A stretch of 64,000 bases of DNA, taken from assembly GCA_022592435.1 (NCBI GenBank), contig JABYQS010000066.1, positions 124,001 to 188,000 of the forward strand, in the 5' to 3' direction. Each line of letters begins with the position of its first letter. Positions within the stretch are counted from its first letter, which is position 1. Below, one piece after another: positions 11,393 through 22,238 of this stretch. Origin of the DNA: Cerioporus squamosus (taxonomy: Eukaryota > Basidiomycota > Agaricomycetes > Polyporales > Polyporaceae). The notes under the pieces were generated by a model. It ran no database searches and was not told where the DNA came from. It was given only the letters and a program-made list of their open reading frames with translations. A program made the translations under genes and the position numbers.

Positions 11393-13179
11393 ATGTCCTC
11401 CGACGCAGATGCCAGTACTGCTGCTATTGTGGCCTTATTCGACTCATTGTAAGTTTCATGCACAATGCTACACTGCTCGTCCGGAATAGCGCTTGCCACT
11501 GACACCCGAAACAGCTATTCCGACACTTACTGCGACATCGCAGCCTCGGGTGTGTTCACTCCATCGCAGCTTTGACCTTGTACGGCTCACGCTTTCTCCC
11601 TTCGCAGCTCTCTTCATCTACGACACATTTGTCACCCTTGATCGCGAAGTGGCCTTCTTCTGGACCGCAAAATGGACCGGAGCGCCACTTTTGTTCTTCG
11701 CGAACAAGTGGATATCCATCACGTTCTATACTATGGACTTGGTCTCGTTCGCACTGTTCCCTTCCGATAAGGTAAGGAATTCAACTTTCGATCTTAATGG
11801 CGATATCTGACTGGAATCAGAGGCAGGTGTATGTTTTTACAGAGATGAGATCATCGCGGAATGACTGTCGACGTCCCATAGTTGTTCCTTGTTTCAACTG
11901 GCGACCACTGCGATCCAGATCCTGCAGTTCGTTCCCGGGGCGGGTAAGTCGCGAATTCAGTTCTCGTGAGCGATTACCTGATGCATCTAACAACTTCAAG
12001 TGTTCTCCGCCCTCCGTGCGTATGTGCTGAGCAAGAGCAAGGGCCTTGCACTACTCATTCTCGGACTGTCGCTGGCACCAGTTGGTGCCAATATGGTGAG
12101 TCAGTCTAATATTGCACGAGGCATGTGAACGGACACGGGATGGTCAACGACTGTTGAACTTTGAATGCAGGTCCCGTTTGGCTATCATATCACTGGAGAA
12201 AACTTCCCGCCGTTTGGATGCATCGACACAGACGACACAACTCCGGCGATCAACTTGAGGTTTGCCTTCCTCGATCCACTCGCACGAGGCTAGTACTGAC
12301 TTCGTGCAAGGCGTAGGTCGACTTGTAGCTATATGCTTCAACGCACGCTCATCCCGTCAGACACGCAGTCATAATCATCTCTCGAGTGCCTCTCATGGTC
12401 GCCGACCTCCTACTCATCTACATCACTTGGACAAATCTGAGCAGCCAGGGCGCCCTGCGGAATCCGACAGTCGAGGAGACGGTCGCTTTCAGATATATTG
12501 TTCTGCGATGGTCGGTCTCTCTCCAGCAAATTTTCAAACGAGGTCTTGGCTCACGACTTGTTCCGCGCTATACAGGGATGGTCTATTTCGTGTACGTCCC
12601 GCAGCAAACTTGAAGCTAACGTGACAACCAGGCGCACTCGCTCTAACACTCACTATCAGGGTTCTCTTCATCCTGAATACCCTCCACCTCGTCTTTTCGC
12701 TCAAAGATGTAAGCCACCCTGGCCTACTTCCCCATTCAACTGTGGACTCGCAAGCTGACTGCGTCCTCGACAGGTGGCGGGTAACACTGGCGCTGGGAGT
12801 TATGTTCCTCTATTCACGGCCCCGTATGTACTCTATTCCACCATAAGTGAAGCAGGCTGCGACTGTATGCTCATTGACTGTCCCGATTCCTATGCGCAGG
12901 TTCACGGCCATCCTCGTCTCGCGCTTCCTCCTCGACCTGCAAGAAGCGAACCAGGCGGTCGTCAGGGTCGACCGCGACGATCCGCTGCATTCCTCCAGAG
13001 ACCCATACGACACGCCAAGCTTCATCTCATCCCTCGGCACTTTCATCAACCCGGGGCTTCCGGCGACGTCCGAGGACGAACACGACTTGCACGTTCTCTC
13101 ACGCCCGGATGCAGAGGAAGGAGGCGACTCTGCACAGGCACCTCAGCTCGCTGTCACGCCGTCCTCCTCCTCCGCGTAG
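11393..13179 (+). pseudogene. DUF6533 membrane protein, paralogue B (one frameshift)
   Basis: It has the same exon plan as A: 11393-11448, 11515-11549, 11608-11771, 11821-11822, 11882-11943, 12001-12095, 12171-12259, 12311-12312, then from 12369. The DUF6533 hallmarks are clear (LDREVAFFWTAKWTG, LLFFANK, GENFPPFGC, RFLLDLQEANQ). In the exon starting 12369 the sequence is out of phase with A and C: removing one base near 12475-12480 (in GACGGTCGC) would restore SLSDILF and the following splice phases. Downstream exons are intact to TAG 13179. The 2-nt exon AG is followed by GC rather than GT, so it uses a GC donor. It is either a young pseudogene or a single-base sequence error. Confidence 0.7.
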
Positions 13180-15581
13180 TCTGCGCACGATGCTTCTCCT
13201 TGCAGCCCGGTCTTCTGCCTGTGACGTCAGTCGGTTCGCCTCAAACTGATTACTGCGGTGACGTCTCTTTGTCGTGTTGCCTCCCTGGGGTTCTATTACA
13301 GATGGTCGATAGTTGGAAGTGTTGGCATTGACGAGTCTCGTATGTGTATCTATGAGGCTGCGTCGCAGTACGCCTCTTGCTACTCCCGCATTCACGGGCC
13401 GCTCACCGGTAGCTTGACCATTCTACTCCGAAGTGCACTTAGCCATGGCAAACCCGCGAGCGAGGCCGTACTCCAGCTCGGATGCTCGAAACTGCGGTCT
13501 CTTCTGTATGCGCTGTTAGGTGGACGATATATATAAGTATCCAAGACGTCGCTGAACTCTACGCGAACAGTCCGCCCCACGTAACAACTGCCTCTCCTCA
13601 AAGGATTCTGCAATCCGCCTGCGAACCTCCGCTATGCAAACACGTTTCCAAATGAGCTCGCGACCCTGCCAGGATCGCCGTATAGTTGGTAGGCTACCTC
13701 GCGCTTAGCACACCGAGCCATGATGACCAGAGTATGCGCAAGACGAGTGGCACGGTTGCGAAGACCCGGTTGGCAGTCGCGAGGCGAACGTCCCATACTT
13801 ATGTTGTTCAGTAGTAGTTGAAGGCTGGACTTTGGGGGGATAGAGGACATGGTGTACAAACAGCACTCGGATAGACCTGGGAAGCCGGCCAAAGACGAGC
13901 TGTTCGCCCAGAGGTCGAGGCAGGTCAAGTAAGACTCGGTAGTGCACCCTCGCAATGATTGGGACATCACCCTGAGAAGCCATAGGAATGGGTCAGTCTC
14001 ACCGCGCACGAGATCCTTGCATTTCGGGTCGGTTCTTCATCTAGTTGCCCCTTGAGGTTGTCGACAACGGGCTACGGGCGAATGATGGCGAGCGCACAGC
14101 TGTACCCTGCCCTTCGTTCAGCTCATGGCCGTGCAGCTAACAGGTGAGATCAATTCAGGGCGCAAAGACAGAGGTATTCTGGGCCGGAGAGCAATATCGG
14201 ACTGTGCAAGTGAACCTGGAAGGTATTGGGAATAAGCACGCGTACAAAGCCAGCTACAACGGCGTGACGCACCTGCCCGAGTCCACGCAACGCAGCCCAT
14301 CATATCACCAGATGCAAAGTACCTCCGCCTATTGATGATGGTCCTACACCGTCTCCTGTACGGGGCGACCGTCGGAAGAGGGATATCGAGAGAGGCGGGG
14401 TGACGGTACGGCGAGTTCGAGTAAGTAGTATCGGTGGGAGTAGCCGCAGCTTCGTATGGAATAAGCTAGCTAGCGAGTGCCCGTGGTCGTGCCAGAGTAT
14501 GTATTGTAACGAGTCTGCAGGAAGAGGAGGGAGCGGCAGAGGTCCGAGTCCGACGAATCGTATATTGACGCAACCCACGTGAAGTCCGGACCGCTTCGCG
14601 ACCATGGTTCCACCGTCAGCTCCAAGTCAGGCCTCAACGTTCAACTGTCTGTCCCAAGTTCCAACAGCACGAGCTCCTTACACTACTGACGAAGAGCCCC
14701 CGTACGTGTTCTCTCAAACTGTCGTACCTACATACTCAATCCATCCCTGTCAGGAGCTCAATCGTGATATCAACGACATTGACCACTGGCACCGTCTGCC
14801 ACTGGCCGGTACCAGATGTCGGTGTTCAGTGAGTAGTCTGGCAGAAGAGACCGGCTCGTACGTGCCAGTTCCTGCACCTGTGTGCCAGACAACCTGCTTA
14901 ATAACGTTTTTCTGTCGGTCGTAGCAGCCCCTCGGCGACAATCCAATCAACAACATCGGTATCAGACCATATGCTACAGCGCTATGCGGTAGACGGTGAA
15001 CCCGCCCTCCGCGCAAACATCAAAGACGAGAACAAACCATCGAGATACGGTCACTCCCAAGGCTGAGCCAAGCTGGTGGCGCCGTGTTTGGAAACAGCAT
15101 CCATGCTGTCACATCTCTGTTTCAAATTGTCCAGGAGACACTGGTGTACACGCTTCAATCTGATAGCTGAGGGTGTCGCCTGCAGCTGTATATTCCTCAT
15201 GGGCGCAAATCAAGAGCTGACTTTGCGCTCAGCACTTCAGTACGTTTTCTGCGCAGCCTTCCGAGTCATGACTGAACATCCAAGTCATCTCCAGAACGCA
15301 CCCTGTTATGCTTAGACGGACGTGAACTTCTGTTGTGCAAGCAGCCGCAGTCATTGTAGTACTCTGTGCACCCTCACACTCTATTTCAGTTGACGTGATT
15401 GGGTCAGATGTGGTCAGATGTGGCAGATGCAACTGGTGAGTACCCCAGTGCCCGTTGGGGAGGCGGCGTCCAATATGTTGACCGCCTCGCCATGCTCGAC
15501 TATATAACCTGGTTGTGCAATAAACACCATTGCAGTCATCCCTCGTTCTCAACAAGGCGACAACCATTAACCGATTTCAGC
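13180..15581. other. Intergenic, between DUF6533-B and C
   Basis: About 2.4 kb without a gene I can recognise. Scattered frames of 60-125 codons have no family resemblance. The end of the stretch carries the promoter of paralogue C, with TATATAA at 15501-15507 and a duplicated GGTCAGATGTGG word near 15394-15412. Confidence 0.5.
15501..15507 (+). promoter_or_regulatory. TATA box of DUF6533-C
   Basis: TATATAA, 75 bp upstream of the start codon, at the position equivalent to TATAAA of paralogue B. Confidence 0.5.
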
Positions 15582-17612
15582 ATGTCCTCCAATGCAGATG
15601 CTGCTGCAGCTGCAACCGCAGCTCAAGTATTTGACACCCTGTACGTCATATATCTCTTGGCCACTCATCGCGCCGGATAATACTTCCTGACGTCGTCAAA
15701 CAGCTATACCACAGTTTACTGCACGGTGGCAGTTTCAGGTGTGTTCTCTCGCGTTCTCTCTCTCAAGCGACCTTGTCAACCTGATGCTCTCTCTCGCTGC
15801 ACTGGCACTAGTTCTCTTCCTCTACGATGCGCTGGTCACGTTCGATTGAGAGGTGCACATATTCTGGGTTATCAAGTGGACCGGAGCATCACTCTTGTTC
15901 TTTGCGAACAAGTATATTTCCGTGGTGACCTATATAGTGTCGTTGGTCGAATTCGCATCTTTCCCTTCGGAGAAGGTGAGCTGTCTCGCCCATTTCTCAG
16001 TGGCACATCTGATTGACTGTATACAGAGGTTTGTGTATAACCAAGTTGCAAACTTTGGAGCAATCCAGACTGACTAAGTATTGGCCACAGTTGTACCTCC
16101 TTGGTGATACTGTAGAGTTTCGACCGATGCGGCGCGTCACAGGTCACAGGGACCTCCGCCGCACCGCATCGTGCTGTAGGTCACAGGTCACGGCCCCTTT
16201 GGGGCCCCCATTTTCGCGTTTTGGCTCGGTTTTCGGGCGTTTATCAGGCCAAATCAGGCAAATTTTGGGCGCCTCCGCTCCGCTCCGGCGACTGCGGGCG
16301 GTTACAGGTCACACCCCGCTGGGGCCTGCACCGCATCGGTCGAAACTCTACAGTAGTAGCATATGCAGCCGGAGTACTGCAGTTCGTTCCTGGAGCCGGT
16401 AAGTCGCGCTCCCAGTTCTCAGAACGGTATACTAGTAGCTGATGTGTCTTCACAAGTTTTCTCCGCCCTTCGTGCATACGTGTTGAGCAGGAGCAAGCTC
16501 CTCGGACTACTGGTCCTCGCTCTATCCCTAGCGCCAGTAGGTGCCAATCTGGTGAGTGAACCGATATTCCTTACACCATGTGTTTAGACGTTGACCGGTT
16601 GACGTTGCAGGTTGTATATGGCTATCATTTCTCAGGACAGATTTTCCCGCCCTTTGGCTGCCTCTGGACAGACAATCTGACAGAGGCGACCAATCTAAGG
16701 TTCCGTGTCGACTTTCTCTATCTTATCTCATTTGGCACTGACACTGCGTAAGGCGTAGGTTAGCTCCGATACATCGAATCCTCAGTACACTGATTATGGA
16801 ACCGCGCAGTTGTGATCGTCTCCCGAGTACCTCTGATCGTGGCCGACATCCTACTCGTATACATCACCTGGACAACGGTGAGAAGTCGGGAAGCCTTCAA
16901 GTTGAAGTATATCGGACGGTCCAGAAGGCCGACGCTTTCGCATATCCTCTTCCGCGACGGTATGTTGTCTCTTCGGGCCAGCATCGATGTATGTGACCGA
17001 GGACAGTTGAGGCTTACTAGCATTTCTTCCCCGTCATTGCAGGAACCATATACTTCGTGTATGTCATCAGCAACTTGAACGCCAATTCACCCGGGGATCT
17101 GACATATCTGGGCACTTGTCATCAGAGTTCTGTCCATCCTGAATGTCCTCCATCTTGCTCTCTCAGTGACGGGAGTAAGTCGCTTTAGTCTGTCTCATTA
17201 GCCTAGACGCACGATGCTGACAACAAACATCTGGATAGCTGCAGATCACGACCGACGGCGCAAGTGATGTCACCGCATTCACCGCCCCGTATGCATTCGA
17301 ATTTTATCAGAATTATGACATGCCGGGACTGACTGCTCGCCACCACATCCCATCTGCAGACTCACAGCCATCCTCATTTCGCGCTTCCTCCTCGACCTCC
17401 ACGAAGCGAACAAGAGGGTCGTCAGACTCGACCCCAGTGATCCGTTGTATTCCTCACAGCACCTGTACGACACACCAAGCTTCATTTCGTCGCTTGGAGC
17501 CTTCATCAACCCGGACCTTCCTGCACCGTCCGACGATGAGCTCGAGTGGGAGGAGGAAGAGGGGTTCCAGGCGTCTCAGGCAGCCGTACTGTCCGAGTCG
17601 TCTTCTGCATGA
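15582..17612 (+). pseudogene. DUF6533 membrane protein, paralogue C (nonsense plus MITE insertion)
   Basis: The exon plan matches A and B: 15582-15640, 15704-15738, 15812-15975, 16027-16028, 16091 to 16398 (interrupted), 16457-16551, 16611-16699, 16753-16754, 16810-16959, a 16-nt exon at 17043-17058, and on to TGA 17612. Two lesions are visible. TGA at 15847-15849 replaces the conserved Arg codon of D-R-E-V in the DUF6533 domain. A 244-bp MITE (16110-16353) sits inside the fifth coding exon and brings an in-frame TAG a few codons in; without it and one TA the exon reads through in frame. The downstream exons, including the acidic C-terminal tail, are still open, so inactivation looks recent. 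Confidence 0.85.
16110..16353 (+). mobile_element. 244-bp MITE, copy 2, inside an exon of DUF6533-C
   Basis: Same 244-bp length and terminal repeats as 9839-10082, opposite orientation, about 98% identical. It is flanked by TA at 16108-16109 and 16354-16355. It splits the exon encoding the segment that ends VLQFVPGA. Confidence 0.92.
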
Positions 17613-18003
17613 CATGTGTCCGGTTCACTTTCTTCAAGTTGCATCTTGGCTTTCTCGTTATAGAGTGTCGATGTTCTCTCCGGTTTCGTCTCTTCGTCGC
17701 ATGGCCTTCCCAACGCTCATCGAGTCACCGTCCGCTTGCCGTACCTTGACCCTTTTGTATCTGCATCGTGCGCCTTCCGGTATCTGTGGGCCTCTTCGTC
17801 AGCGTGCGCAGAACTACATGAAAAGGGTGGAACTTCGGCAAACCGGAGGACCGTCAACTTGACCCGCCGAAGATTCCCTTCTCTCGTATCGCCGTCAGTA
17901 CAAAACATGCCAGAATCTAGACAGTAGCAGTAGACTCTCCTTTGCAACGCTCGGGAGTGCATGCAGGTGCACCTGATGGGTCGCACTATGCTCATGTAGA
18001 TGT
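17613..18003. other. 3' flank of DUF6533-C
   Basis: Presumed 3' untranslated and intergenic sequence; no gene, repeat or RNA recognised. Confidence 0.4.
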
Positions 18004-18101
18004 GGCCGCCTGGCGTAATGGCAACGCGTCTGACTACGATTGATTGTTCCTCATGGTGCGTTGTAATCAGGAGATTGCAGGTTCGACCCCTGCGGTGGTC
18101 A
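18004..18101 (+). tRNA. tRNA-Arg (anticodon ACG), with intron
   Basis: The acceptor stem pairs GGCCGCC (18004-18010) with GGTGGTC (18094-18100, including G-U pairs), with discriminator A at 18101. D arm: TGGCGTAATGGCAACGC. Anticodon stem-loop: TCTGA-CT-ACG-A, then an intron of about 26 nt after position 37, then A-TCAGG. T arm: GCAGG-TTCGACC-CCTGC. The mature sequence matches the eukaryotic tRNA-Arg(ACG) consensus; A34 is expected to be edited to inosine. Confidence 0.93.
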
Positions 18102-18617
18102 TTTGAGTGTTGTAGACATCTTTTTCATCTCTGTGGCAAGAAGCCTTGACGATGTGCGAGTACGGTACATAGGTACGGACCGTATGATTGAACACAGTGG
18201 CTCTACCAAGGACATGCATCATTTTCCGAACGTGCGACCCTAGGACGAATACCAAGCTTCACGTCGTCTAGTACCTATTACTCTACGAACTACGACCGGC
18301 ACCCACACGTCATCATCAGACGTACGGTGCATCCTCCTTGCTGCGTCCGCTTCAACACGACATCAAGCCTGTCGCAGTCGCGCTACGACAAGCGTTGATG
18401 ATGCAGCCTGCGGTCACCAATGATGGCGATTTGTCGATGAACCGGAGGCAGTGCCCGAACTTCGTTGGAATCTGCAAGCTTGTAGCCCCTCGATGGGATC
18501 GACTATCCGACGAGGGACCTCAGACCTGTGCCCACGGTGTTGAGCTCTATATATGATCGTGATGGCCAGGTACTTAGCGCGTACTCCACTCCACCTGCAC
18601 CGGAAGAGCCAGCGAAC
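18102..18617. other. Intergenic, upstream of the SDR gene
   Basis: No gene recognised. It holds the presumed promoter of the dehydrogenase; a TATATA word lies near 18547-18552, about 70 bp before the start codon. Confidence 0.45.
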
Positions 18618-19815
18618 ATGTCGGGGATCTGCTTCGAACTGAAGGGCAACCTGAAGCTATTGCAGCAGTCGGTGTACCCGCCGAAGCCACACTGGACCCC
18701 GGACCAGCTTCCGGACTTGTCTGGGCGCGTCATGCTTGTCACTGGTGCGTTCGCAGGGAAGAGGTGTTGCTTTGTGTCGACCTGGGAGCTGACGAGGGCG
18801 ACGTGCAGGCGGTAACACGGGCATCGGCAAGGAGATCATCAAGGAGCTCCTCAAGCACAATGCGAAGGTGTACATGGCGTCCCGCAGTCGCGAGAAGGCG
18901 CTCGCGGCCATCGAGGAGCTGAAGACGGAGACGGGCAAGGAGGCGCACTTCATCCAGCTCGACCTGAATAGCCTAGCGTCTGTCCGGCAAGCGGCGGAGG
19001 AGTTCCTGTCAAAAGAAGAGGCGTTACATACCCTCTTCAACAACGCGTGCGTGGTCGTGCACTGATCGTTCCGGACGCGCTCATGATGGCCCATGTCCAG
19101 AGGTGTGATGTGGGCTCCAGTCGCGGACGTGACCGCCGACGGATACGACTTGCAGTTCGGAACGAACGTCCTCGGGCCATTTTTCCTGACCCAGCTGCTC
19201 CTGCCTGCGCTCCTCAAGGGCAAGGGCTCCTCGCCGGACGGCCACGCGCGTGTCGTCGTGACATCCTCCGCGTATGCGTACCTCGGGCACCTAAACTTCG
19301 AGACGTTCAAGGATGGACCGGAGCGCCGGAAGATGAGCACGGAGGAGCTGTACAACCAGAGCAAGCTCGCGGACGTGCTTGTCGCGTTCGAGCTCGCGCG
19401 GCGGTATGGGGAGCAGGGAATCGTCACGGTAGCGCTACACCCGGGGATCTTGAAGACGGACCTGATGCGGCATATCAATGCGGTGAAGAGAGCAGCACTG
19501 GTGAGTTGCTCATGTCAGTATGCGGAGAGAAGACAGGGTGCTGAAGGGACCGGGAGTAGCATGCTGTTCACTGGCCTGTGCCTATGGGCGCGATAACGCC
19601 GTTGTATGCCGGGGCGGCGCCCGAGGGATTGAAGCTGAACGGCAAGGTGCAATATTCTCGAGTGTGCTCTGCTGCGACCGCTGACGATCGGACCTCGTTT
19701 GCAGTGGTTGATCCCATGGGCCCGAGAGGAGGAGTGCTTCAACAAGCAGGCTTATGACGAGAAGCTTGCTGGCCGTCTGTGGGGGTGGCTTGAGGAGCAA
19801 GTTAGAGGTCACTGA
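18618..19815 (+). CDS. Short-chain dehydrogenase/reductase (retinol dehydrogenase-like)
   Basis: Five exons (18618-18744, 18809-19046, 19101-19500, 19560-19646, 19705-19815) give 320 aa. The Rossmann nucleotide-binding motif TGGNTGIGK is at about residues 42-50, NNAGVMW marks the NNAG motif, and the catalytic pair is YNQSK (YxxxK) preceded by a Ser (VTSSAY). The C-terminal region (PVPMGAITPLYAG...LNGKWLIPWAR) is typical of fungal SDRs annotated as WW-domain oxidoreductase or retinol dehydrogenase-like. It should reduce or oxidise a carbonyl/hydroxyl group with NAD(P)(H); the substrate cannot be read from sequence. No signal peptide is evident. Confidence 0.9.
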
Positions 19816-20198
19816 TGTTCACTCACCTCCCGTCGCCGTCGCCTCGCCTTTCTGGCGGCTTTGCCGTACGATTACTTAGCGCTTTGTTATGTGGAACTCA
19901 CCGTTATGTCGTGGACTCCTTGCTGTAGCTGCGCCTTCTTACTGTCCGGTGTTCGCAGCCGGACCTCGTTGTGTGGTTAGTGCAGGAGATCCCATATCCA
20001 GATAAAGCCTGTCGAGGTCGCACGGCGGACACCGAGTACTGCGAGGGAGTGGAGCAAGTCGTATTAGGAAGCGCTCGAGCCCCGCCCGAGAAACTCGGGC
20101 GAGCATGAAGCGTCGGTGATGTCATCGGTCTACCACCTCTCTTGAGTCGCAATGGACGCCATCGCTGCCTCCGCACACCTTGCTTCAACACCACCACC

Positions 20199-21202
20199 AT
20201 GTCTACCCATACCAGCTCACAAAACTCGCTTCAGCAACAAGTGGCCTCCAAGTCTCATTCTCTCGTTGAGAACGTCAAGCGCGAAGCACAAGAGACTGCC
20301 GCACACGGTTGGCAGGCAGCTGCCTCCCTTTCGTGGCTCTGGCCTATTCGTGGCATAATTTACTCCGTCACACGTAGGTCCAAGTGTTATATTCGTGCTT
20401 TTGGGACGAGTGCGTACTGACGAAGAATATCGCTGTGCAGACCCACAAATCCTGCTCTCCGTTCGCCATGCCCTCCTGAAGTCACTCGCCGCCTCGGCAG
20501 CGATATTCGGCGTCGTCGCATTCTTCACCTACCTCCCACAGATGGCCATCCTCGCGATCTTCACGGGCCCACTTGCCCCCATCATTGCGCTCATCGTCGT
20601 CGGCGCCGAGTCCATCCTCATCATCTCGCTTTTCGGTCGCGCGCTCTTCCTCGAGACTGCGCTCACACACGTCTTTGACGCCACGCTCGCCGCCCAGGGG
20701 CAGAGCCAGCTCGTCAAGGATGGGAAGACCCGGACCCAGAGCTCTGCAGCGCGGAACGTGGGTAGCGCGCTCGTCAAGCCGCTCCAGGCCTTCTCCAAGG
20801 ACGGGATGGTGCGCTACCTCCTCACGCTGCCCCTCAACATGATTCCGGCGGTCGGCACGGTGCTGTTCTTGCTGTACAATGGCCACACCAGCGGACCCGG
20901 CTGGCACTCGCATTACTTCGAGCTCAAGGGGTTCTCGAAGAACCAGCGTGCTGCATTTATTGAGCAAAAGCGAGCGGAGTATACGGCGTGAGTGCGATCA
21001 ATCTGTCCGATTCTCACTGGGGTACTGACACGATGGCTGCAGGTTCGGGATGATGACCCTGCTGTTCAACTTCATCCCGCTCGTCGGTCTCCTCTTCAGC
21101 TTCACCAACACCGTCGGTGCCGCACTCTGGGCCGCCCAGCTGGAAGCTCAAGCGAACCTCATCGACAACCAAGGCTCGCCGAATCAAAAGAAGACGCAGT
21201 AA
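20199..21202 (+). CDS. RRT8/LDS-type (CysZ/EI24-like) multi-pass membrane protein
   Basis: Three exons (20199-20373, 20441-20987, 21043-21202) give 293 aa. Residues 1-50 are a polar, Gln-rich cytosolic segment. They are followed by hydrophobic helices (SLAASAAIFGVVAFFTYL, MAILAIFTGPLAPIIALIVV) and later by MIPAVGTVLFLLYNG and FIPLVGLLFSFTNTVGA. The pattern of paired helices around proline/glycine-rich re-entrant loops, and the FxLKGF...R motif, match fungal outer-spore-wall RRT8/LDS proteins of the EI24/CysZ fold. In yeast these relate to lipid droplets and spore wall assembly; a role here is inference. Membrane topology is clear; family call fairly sure. Confidence 0.75.
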
Positions 21203-22238
21203 CTGGCAACGTCCGATTGACATTCACTTCATGTCTGATTCTCACGGAGTTCTGCGGGATATGAACACTATCATGACTCGGACATGCCACTTTCCGCTGT
21301 AATCAGGGCACATACATACACGTCAACTAGTCTGAGGAACCGTGCGCTCGATTGCCGCTGTTCGATATCAGAGACTCACATACTGTACGCTACTGTACGA
21401 CTACGATTTTCACGATGTCATGAGCAGCCTTCGAATAATGACATCATTCTCTGAACTAACGTCCTCAATGTCGCAGTGCATATATGGTGTGTTCGTTTCC
21501 GAATCGGGCAATGTTGAGATGACACAACTCGAACGACGTCAAGCTATTCCTGGCCTGCCTGTCGCTGCGCCGCAGGATATAAGAGGGGAAAGCTGTCAAG
21601 CCCGTGGTTCTGCCTTTCCCTCCTCCTCCTTGCCTTAGTGTGACTCTGTGAGTGCCGGTGTTGCTTGCAACTTGAAATGCTTCGGCCCCGCTGACCGTGC
21701 ACATGTTGAGGTTCAGGAGGAGAGTCAGTAGACGCCAGGTTCAGAGCCATGTGCGCGACGGCGAGAAAAACGCCCTGCCAAGCCAAGGGCCGATCTTCCA
21801 TATGGCGAATTTTCCGCGGATTTCGCAGTTCCTTGACAAACAGTTGAGCCCTCGAGGGCCATTGAAAGCCTTGGAAGGGGTCTGCGAGGATCTGCACAAG
21901 CTCGAAGTCAGTACAGTTGGTACCCACCGAGCCCGCCGAACCCCGGCGAGTGGATACGCAAATCGTACCTTTAACCGCATCAACAGTCCTTCCTGACATG
22001 GCGACCAAGGAGACTGGGATCGCCAAGCGCTACCCGTTGTCTCCGCCTCTCGGCTAAAGTAGTCGAGGCCTCGGGAGACCATCCGCCGAGTTGGTCGCTT
22101 CGGTTGCAACCCCTCCTGTTTTCATCCCGACATCTGACTCCCAAGTTGCCATCTGGCACCCTCCCTCCCTACATCTCTGTCCTATACGTCGCATTGCGAG
22201 TTGCGCCCTCTGCGACCTCCCTCCTAGACACAGCGACC
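21203..22238. other. Intergenic, upstream of chitin deacetylase
   Basis: About 1 kb without a recognisable gene. CT-rich tracts precede the chitin deacetylase start, a common feature of fungal promoters. Confidence 0.45.

Noticed and set aside
13632..14009. 125-codon minus-strand frame between DUF6533-B and C
   Set aside because: No family resemblance and no supporting splice or promoter features.
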